From Franzmannia pantelleriensis (lineage in GTDB: Bacteria; Pseudomonadota; Gammaproteobacteria; Pseudomonadales; Halomonadaceae), in contig NZ_FNGH01000005.1 of the NCBI RefSeq assembly GCF_900102875.1, positions 62,001 through 126,000 on the forward strand: a stretch of 64,000 bases of DNA, in the 5' to 3' direction. Positions within the stretch are counted from its first letter, which is position 1, and each line of letters opens with the position of its first letter. The translations under genes were made by a program, and so were the position numbers. The notes under the pieces are model-generated. The model did no database searches. It saw nothing but the letters and a program-made list of their open reading frames with translations, and had not been told where the DNA came from. Shown here piece after piece: positions 58,673 through 64,000 of the stretch.

Positions 58673-59188
58673 ATGAAACGAGCAACGCTTAAACGCCTGG
58701 CTGCCGCGCTGCTGCCCGGCCTGACACTGGTGAGCGCACCCGCGGCGAGTCAGGCCGACGGCTATGTCACGCTGGGTGCCACCAGCGAGGGCACCCCGGC
58801 TATCAGCCTGGGACTGGACCGCACCTTCAGCCTCTCCCGCTGGCATCCGCAGCTGGCGCTGAGGCTGGGTAGCGGGCTGCTACTGCTGCCGGGGGATGAC
58901 CGCGACGACAATGCCGCCTGGACGCTGACCCCGGCGCTGCGCTGGACCTTCGCCGGCGAACGCGGCGTGTTCGCCGAGGCCGGCATCGGTGCGGCCGTAT
59001 TCCTCAATACTCGCCATGAGGATCGTCACCTTTCTACCGCCTTCCAGTTCGAGGATCGCCTTGCCCTCGGCCTCCCGCTGGGCAGCGGCGAACTCTCGGC
59101 CAGCCTGATCCACTACTCCAACGCTGGGCTCAAGCGGCCGAATGAGGGCTTCGAAACCCTTTCGCTGGGTTATCGCTTCCCACTATAA
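58673..59188 (+). CDS. pagL: PagL-like lipid A 3-O-deacylase
   Basis: 171 residues: a signal peptide (LAAALLPGLTLVSAPAASQA) and a small outer membrane barrel ending in YRFPL. The PagL active site is visible as IHYSNAGLKRPNEGFE, with His and Ser followed by Glu eleven residues later. The enzyme removes the 3-O-linked acyl chain of lipid A and changes the outer membrane surface. No regulator site was seen upstream. Confidence 0.88.
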   Translation: MKRATLKRLAAALLPGLTLVSAPAASQADGYVTLGATSEGTPAISLGLDRTFSLSRWHPQLALRLGSGLLLLPGDDRDDNAAWTLTPALRWTFAGERGVFAEAGIGAAVFLNTRHEDRHLSTAFQFEDRLALGLPLGSGELSASLIHYSNAGLKRPNEGFETLSLGYRFPL

Positions 59189-59206
59189 GCCGCTGGGCGC
59201 TCGAGA

Positions 59207-60082
59207 CTACGCCTGTTCGGGCAGAAAGCCGCCCTCCTTGAGCACCTGGGCATAACCCTCGCGGTAGGTTGGATAGCGGAACACATAGCCGCTCTCGCGC
59301 AGCCGGCTGTTGTCACAGCGCTTGCTGGCGCGGCGGCGCAGCGGCGACTGAATGGTTTCGGTGGATTCGACCTTGAGCTTGCCGGCCAGCCACAGCATCA
59401 CTTCGTGCAGAGGCGCCGGCTCGCAGTCACTGGCCAGGTAGAGGTCGTCGACCGGCGACTGCTCAAGGGTGCGCTGGATAAGATGTGTCAGTACCCCGGC
59501 GCAATCGTCGCGATGAATACGGTTGGAGTACATCGGCGGTGCCCCGGCAGCGATCCGCCCTTCGCTGACCTGGCGGATCAGACGGTCACGGCCCGGCCCG
59601 TAGATGCCCGAGAAGCGCACCACGGTGCCGGGTAGCGGGTGATCGATCAGCGCCTGCTCGGCCTGGCGCATCAGGATACCCGAGAAGCCATGCGGCTCGG
59701 TGGGGCTGGTTTCATCCACCGTTTCACCGTCCTGCTGGGCATAGACACTGGTCGAGGAAACGAAAAACACCCGCTTGGGCGGCGTATTGCGGCCGGCATA
59801 TTCACCGAGCACAGCACGCAATCCATCCGGATAGGCGCTGCGATAGGCCTCCTCTTCGAAGCGATCGGCACTGAGCACATAGACGATGACATCGGCGTCT
59901 GGCAGCTCAGGCAGTGCCGCCGGGTCGCTGATGTCCAGCGCCAGCGGTTCGATTCCGCTATCCTTGAGGGTCGTCTGGGCCCGGCGCCGTACACCAATCA
60001 CTCGCTGACCGGCCGCAATGAGTTGCCGCCCCAGGGTCATGCCGATGTCGCCACAGCCAATAATCAGTGTCGTCGTCTTCAC
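59207..60082 (-). CDS. NAD-dependent epimerase/dehydratase family protein (YeeZ-like)
   Basis: 291 residues with a Rossmann fold. The N terminus TTTLIIGCGDIGMTLGRQL carries the GxxGxxG dinucleotide-binding motif, and VFFVSSTSVYAQQDG holds the Ser and Tyr region of extended short-chain dehydrogenases, without a clear YxxxK. VVRFSGIYGPGRDRLI and SNRIHRDDCAGVL follow. The substrate is unknown; the length and architecture fit the E. coli YeeZ group. It is divergent from oxyR. Confidence 0.85.
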   Translation of the reverse strand: MKTTTLIIGCGDIGMTLGRQLIAAGQRVIGVRRRAQTTLKDSGIEPLALDISDPAALPELPDADVIVYVLSADRFEEEAYRSAYPDGLRAVLGEYAGRNTPPKRVFFVSSTSVYAQQDGETVDETSPTEPHGFSGILMRQAEQALIDHPLPGTVVRFSGIYGPGRDRLIRQVSEGRIAAGAPPMYSNRIHRDDCAGVLTHLIQRTLEQSPVDDLYLASDCEPAPLHEVMLWLAGKLKVESTETIQSPLRRRASKRCDNSRLRESGYVFRYPTYREGYAQVLKEGGFLPEQA

Positions 60083-60162
60083 CTTTCCCTCGCCCCTTGA
60101 TAAAAAGTCCCTATTGGAAATTTGCTATCCATCTGCTCGAGAGGATGCCCACTGGCACCGCT

Positions 60163-61083
60163 ATGACTCTAACAGAACTGCGCTACATCGTAACCTTGGC
60201 CCAGGAGCGTCATTTCGGGCGCGCTGCCGAACGCTGCTTCGTCTCCCAACCGACGCTCTCGGTGGCGGTCAAGAAGCTCGAGGAGGAGCTCGGCGTGGCG
60301 CTGTTCGAGCGCTCCAAGTCCACCGTCCAGGTCACCCCGCTTGGGGAAAAGATCGTCGAGCAGGCCCAGCGGGTGCTAGAACAGAGCAGCGTGATCAAGG
60401 AACTGGCCAACGCTGGCAAGGACCAGTTGGCCAGTCCGCTGCGCGTCGGCGCCATCTATACCATCGGTCCGTATCTGTTTCCTCACCTGGTGCCGGAGCT
60501 GGCGCGCAGCGCCCCGCAGATGTCGCTGTACATCGAGGAGGGCTTTACCGCCGCGCTGCGCCGCAAGCTGCGCAGCGGCGAACTCGACGCGATCATCGTG
60601 GCGTTGCCCTTCACCGAGTCCGACGTGCTTACCAAGTCGCTCTACGACGAGCACTTTGAGGTGCTGATGCCCGCCGACCACCCGTGGACGGCCAAGAACA
60701 GCATCGACAAGGAGGACCTGCTCGAGGAGCGGCTGCTGCTGCTCGGTGAGGGCCACTGCTTCCGCGATCAGATTCTCGAAACCTGCCCGGCCATCAGTCA
60801 CCAGCTCAATAGCCCCAGTAACACCCTCACCGCCGAGGGCGGCTCGCTGGAGACCATCCGCCATATGGTCGCCTCCAAGCTGGGCATCACGGTGCTACCG
60901 CAGTCGGCGATCGGCACCGGTCACTACGAAAGCGGGGTGTTAACCAGTCGGCCGTTCACCCCCGAAGCGCCGTCGCGCACCGTGGCGATTGCCTGGCGCG
61001 CCAGCTTCCCGCGCCCCAAGGCCATCGATGCCCTGACCGACGCCATCGCCCGCTGCCGTAGCCAGGCCATCGCTGCCGCATGA
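60163..61083 (+). CDS. oxyR: Hydrogen peroxide-sensing regulator OxyR
   Basis: 306 residues from MTLTELRYIVTLAQERHFGRAAERCFVSQPTLS; longer open frames upstream are unlikely. It is a LysR-family regulator with an N-terminal helix-turn-helix. The peroxide-sensing pair is visible in LLLLGEGHCFRDQILETC, with two Cys nine residues apart as in E. coli Cys199/Cys208. AEGGSLETIRHMVASKLGITVLP is also typical. It overlaps the recG start by four bases (ATGA), so the two genes are coupled. Confidence 0.95.
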   Translation: MTLTELRYIVTLAQERHFGRAAERCFVSQPTLSVAVKKLEEELGVALFERSKSTVQVTPLGEKIVEQAQRVLEQSSVIKELANAGKDQLASPLRVGAIYTIGPYLFPHLVPELARSAPQMSLYIEEGFTAALRRKLRSGELDAIIVALPFTESDVLTKSLYDEHFEVLMPADHPWTAKNSIDKEDLLEERLLLLGEGHCFRDQILETCPAISHQLNSPSNTLTAEGGSLETIRHMVASKLGITVLPQSAIGTGHYESGVLTSRPFTPEAPSRTVAIAWRASFPRPKAIDALTDAIARCRSQAIAAA

Positions 61084-63161
61084 CATGCTTCGAGGAGCCG
61101 GTCACCGAACTCAGCGGCGTCGGCGAGGCGCTGGCCACCAAGCTGGCCCGGCTGCGCATTGCCAGCCTCGCCGACCTGCTCTTTCACCTGCCGCTGCGCT
61201 ATCAGGACCGCACCCGTATCACGCCCATCGGCACCCTGCGTGCCGGGATCGAGGCGGTGGTCGACGGTGAGGTGGCGGCCAGCGACGTGGTGCGCGGCAG
61301 GCGCCGCAGCCTGCTGGTCCGGCTCAAGGACGGCTCGGGTATCCTCAGCCTGCGCTTCTTCCACTTCTCGCCGGCTCAGCAGCAGCAGTTTCAGCCCGGC
61401 ACCCGAGTGCGCTGCTTCGGCGAAGCGCGCGCCGGCGCCACCGGGCTGGAGATCTATCACCCCGAATATCGCCTGCTCAAGCATGGTGAAGCGCCAGTGG
61501 ACGAGCACCTGACGCCGATCTATCCCACCACCGAGGGCCTCAACCAGGCGCGTCTACGCGGCCTGCTCAAGCAGGTCCTGACGCGCCTGGAGGCCGACCC
61601 CGAGTCGCTGCCTGATGGCATCCCTGCGGCGCTGCGCGAGCGCTTTCGTCTCGCCGGCCTGCACGAGTGCCTGCACTATCTGCATCAGCCACCGCCGGAC
61701 GCTGATCTGGAGCGCCTGGCCAGCGGACAGCACCCCGCCCAGCGGCGCCTGGCACTGGAGGAGCTGCTCGCCCATCAGCTCAGCCTGCGCCAGATCCGGC
61801 TGCGCATTCAAGCCGACGGCGCCCCCCGGCTTCCCTCAGGACGCAGCCTGCAGGCGCGCTTCGTCACCCAACTGCCGTTCACCCTCACCGCCGCCCAGCG
61901 TCGCGTGCTCGATGAGATCGGCCACGATCTGGAGCGGCCCGCGCCGATGCTGCGGCTGGTGCAGGGCGATGTCGGCTCGGGCAAGACAGTGGTCGCCGCC
62001 ATGGCCGCGCTGCAGGCGCTGGCCGGCGACTGCCAGGCGGCACTGATGGCGCCCACCGAGCTGCTCGCCGAGCAGCACTACCGCAGCTTTCGCGCCTGGT
62101 TCGAGCCGCTCGGCATCGAGGTCGCCTGGCTGTCCGGCAAGCTCAAGGGCAAGGCGCGTCTGGATACCAAGGCCGCCATCGAGGATGGCCGAGCGCGGAT
62201 GGTGGTGGGCACCCACGCCATCTTCCAGGATGACGTGCGTTTCCAGCGCCTGGGCCTGGCGATCATCGACGAGCAGCACCGCTTCGGCGTGCATCAGCGC
62301 CTGGCGCTGCGCGAGAAGGGCGAGGCCGGCGGCCTGACGCCCCACCAGCTAGTGATGACCGCGACGCCAATCCCGCGCACCCTGGCAATGAGCGCCTATG
62401 CCGATCTCGACGTCTCGGTCATCGACGAGCTGCCGCCGGGGCGCACTCCGGTGCAGACCGTGGCAGTGCCCGACGAGCGCCGCCCCGAGGTGGTCGAGCG
62501 CATCCGCCGAGCCTGCGCCGAGGACCGCCAGGCCTACTGGGTCTGCACCCTGATCGAGGAGTCCGAGGTGCTCGAGTGCCAGGCCGCCGAGGCGACCCGC
62601 GAGGAGCTCACCGAGGCGCTGCCGGAACTCGCCATCGGCCTGGTCCACGGCCGCATGAAGGCCGCCGACAAGGCCGTGGTGATGGACGCCTTCAAGGCCG
62701 GCGAACTCGACCTGCTGGTCGCCACCACGGTGATCGAAGTCGGCGTCGACGTGCCCAATGCCAGCCTGATGATCATCGAAAACCCTGAGCGCCTGGGGCT
62801 GTCGCAGCTGCACCAGCTGCGCGGCCGGGTCGGCCGCGGTGCCACTGAAAGCTTCTGCGTACTGCTCTACCGCCCGCCGCTGTCGGCGCACTCGCGTGAG
62901 CGGCTGGGGGTGATGCGCGAAACCAGCGACGGCTTTCGTATCGCCGAGAAGGACCTCGAGCTGCGCGGCCCCGGCGAGGTGCTGGGTACCCGCCAGACCG
63001 GCCTGGCACAGATGAAGATCGCCGATCTGGAGCGTGACCGCGATCTGCTCGAGCAGGTCAGTCCGCTGGCCCGGGCGCTGCTCGAGCAGGCCCCCGAGGC
63101 CAGCCCGCCGCTGATCCGCCGCTGGCTGGGGGAGGAAGCCGGTCGCTACGGCCAGGTATAG
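61080..63161 (+). CDS. recG: ATP-dependent DNA helicase RecG
   Basis: 693 residues; branch migration helicase for stalled forks and Holliday junctions. The N-terminal wedge domain contains LLFHLPLRYQDRTRI and an OB-fold part (DGSGILSLRFFHFS). The helicase core shows LTAAQRRVLDEI, Walker A VQGDVGSGKTVVAAMAAL, Walker B IIDEQHRFGVHQR, VMTATPIPRTLAMSAY, LVATTVIEVGVDVPNASLMI and QLHQLRGRVGRG. The C-terminal LRGPGEVLGTRQTGL is conserved. It starts inside the oxyR stop. Confidence 0.96.
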   Translation: MTCFEEPVTELSGVGEALATKLARLRIASLADLLFHLPLRYQDRTRITPIGTLRAGIEAVVDGEVAASDVVRGRRRSLLVRLKDGSGILSLRFFHFSPAQQQQFQPGTRVRCFGEARAGATGLEIYHPEYRLLKHGEAPVDEHLTPIYPTTEGLNQARLRGLLKQVLTRLEADPESLPDGIPAALRERFRLAGLHECLHYLHQPPPDADLERLASGQHPAQRRLALEELLAHQLSLRQIRLRIQADGAPRLPSGRSLQARFVTQLPFTLTAAQRRVLDEIGHDLERPAPMLRLVQGDVGSGKTVVAAMAALQALAGDCQAALMAPTELLAEQHYRSFRAWFEPLGIEVAWLSGKLKGKARLDTKAAIEDGRARMVVGTHAIFQDDVRFQRLGLAIIDEQHRFGVHQRLALREKGEAGGLTPHQLVMTATPIPRTLAMSAYADLDVSVIDELPPGRTPVQTVAVPDERRPEVVERIRRACAEDRQAYWVCTLIEESEVLECQAAEATREELTEALPELAIGLVHGRMKAADKAVVMDAFKAGELDLLVATTVIEVGVDVPNASLMIIENPERLGLSQLHQLRGRVGRGATESFCVLLYRPPLSAHSRERLGVMRETSDGFRIAEKDLELRGPGEVLGTRQTGLAQMKIADLERDRDLLEQVSPLARALLEQAPEASPPLIRRWLGEEAGRYGQV

Positions 63162-63166
63162 GCACC

Positions 63167-64000
63167 TCAGTGCGCGGCGGAAAGTGCCTCGGGGGAGCTG
63201 CCGCCGCCGACCATGACCAGCCGATTGGCGGCCTCGGCAAGCGGCGCCAGCTGCTGGGTAATCAGCCGCAGCTGGCTCTGAATCGGACGATAGGGCACGC
63301 CCGCCTCGATATTCTCCGCGGCCGGCGCCTCGAGCCGCTCGAGCAGCGCGTTGACCTCGGCCTCCAGCGCCCGCAGCGGACGCCGCGCCTCCAGCGCCTC
63401 GGCGATCTGGCCAAGCAGGGCACCGATCTCGCGCGCCAGTGGCACCAGGGAAGCATCATCCTCGTCGTCGGCCAGACGGTGACGGTGCGCGCCCAGCGCC
63501 GACAGGTGGCTGAGCAGGGTGTGCGACAGCACCAGGAAACGCAGCCCATCGTCGGCCTCCGCCTTACGATAGTGCCCCGGCTCGTGCAGCATATTGGTCA
63601 GCACCGTCGACAGCGCGGCATCGGCATTGTGGGCGTTGCGCCGCGCCAGCCGGTAGGCCAGATCGTCCTGCTTGCCGGCCTCGTACTGATGGATGATCTC
63701 ATCGAGATAGCCGCGGCTGTTGGTCAGCACCTTGGCCGCCTCGCGGTTGAGGCGTCGCCCCTGCCAGTCGGGCAGGATGAAGAACACCGCCAGCCCGGCA
63801 ATCAGCGCGCCGAGTAGCGTATCGAACAGCCGCGGCCAGATCAGGTCGAAACCGTCGCCGACCTGGTTGAAGCTGCACAGCACCAGCAGGGTGATCGCGG
63901 CGGTGGCGATCACGTAATGTTTCTCGCGATTGGCGAAGAACGCCACGCCGGCAATCACCGCGATCAGGCTCTGAACCAGTGGCTGCGGAAACAGCGTGAT
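63167..64000 (-). CDS. FUSC-family inner membrane protein (YccS-like), 5' end cut off by window
   Basis: The reverse strand is open from the stop at 63167 to the window edge, giving about 277 residues of the C-terminal part of a protein usually near 700 long. It starts inside a membrane region (VIAGVAFFANREKHYVIATAAITLLVLC), has another hydrophobic pair around FDTLLGALIAGLAVFFILPDW, and ends in a soluble helical domain. The WPRLFDTLLGALIAG segment is typical of the FUSC family (aromatic acid exporter subunit AaeB, YccS). The substrate is unknown. Confidence 0.85.
   Translation of the reverse strand: MTLFPQPLVQSLIAVIAGVAFFANREKHYVIATAAITLLVLCSFNQVGDGFDLIWPRLFDTLLGALIAGLAVFFILPDWQGRRLNREAAKVLTNSRGYLDEIIHQYEAGKQDDLAYRLARRNAHNADAALSTVLTNMLHEPGHYRKAEADDGLRFLVLSHTLLSHLSALGAHRHRLADDEDDASLVPLAREIGALLGQIAEALEARRPLRALEAEVNALLERLEAPAAENIEAGVPYRPIQSQLRLITQQLAPLAEAANRLVMVGGGSSPEALSAAH

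Overview
The window reads as part of the chromosome of a GC-rich gammaproteobacterium. The flanking genes (rep, trmL, pyrE, a Crc-type protein, rph, yicC, putP-putA, gmk, rpoZ, spoT, ridA, oxyR, recG) and the general style of the proteins, rich in acidic residues, fit Halomonas or a close relative. That taxonomic call is inference from gene content; no rRNA is present.

Layout. (1) Positions 1-9905 are core chromosome: a truncated aldehyde dehydrogenase gene with its divergent LysR regulator, a tRNA-Arg(CCG), a di-haem c5-type cytochrome, rep helicase, trmL, a YfaZ-like outer membrane protein, pyrE, a catalytically dead ExoIII-fold protein of the Crc type, rph and yicC. (2) Positions 9887-49401 are a genomic island of about 39.5 kb inserted at the 3' end of yicC. 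It is bounded by imperfect 27-bp repeats (attL 9887-9913, attR 49375-49401), carries a P4-type tyrosine integrase next to attL, and has repeats with core GGGGAGTAC near both ends that look like integrase arm sites. (3) Positions 49428-64000 are core again: putA and putP, then gmk-rpoZ-spoT-ridA, pagL, an NAD-binding epimerase-like gene, oxyR-recG and a partial FUSC-family membrane protein.

The island is a mosaic. After the integrase come four co-directional genes for exported or membrane proteins (11.6-16.7 kb) that I cannot assign to any known system; this is the best candidate for something undescribed. Next is a recombination cassette (DUF932, ERF annealing protein, YqaJ exonuclease, short RadC), a decayed IS3-family element, and a decayed SNase-type nuclease. 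Positions 22.8-32.5 kb hold a full defence locus: GHKL/MORC-type ATPase, Z1 helicase-like protein, PD-(D/E)XK (DUF4420) protein and AIPR protein in one overlapping operon, followed by a convergent C5 DNA methyltransferase and a divergent Vsr endonuclease. This matches the class described as mzaABCDE or MORC-linked restriction-modification systems.

Further along are an SOS block (LexA box, umuD, umuC, a small gene, an SRAP protein), a host-like complete sulfate uptake operon with a CysB-type regulator and an alpha/beta hydrolase, a small satellite-like replication module (AlpA, inovirus Gp2/YagK-type protein, winged-helix protein, coiled-coil protein), an AT-rich stretch with no gene, and a decayed IS3-family transposase just inside attR. 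I see no conjugation, phage structural or lysis genes, so the island is probably mobilisable in trans or immobile.
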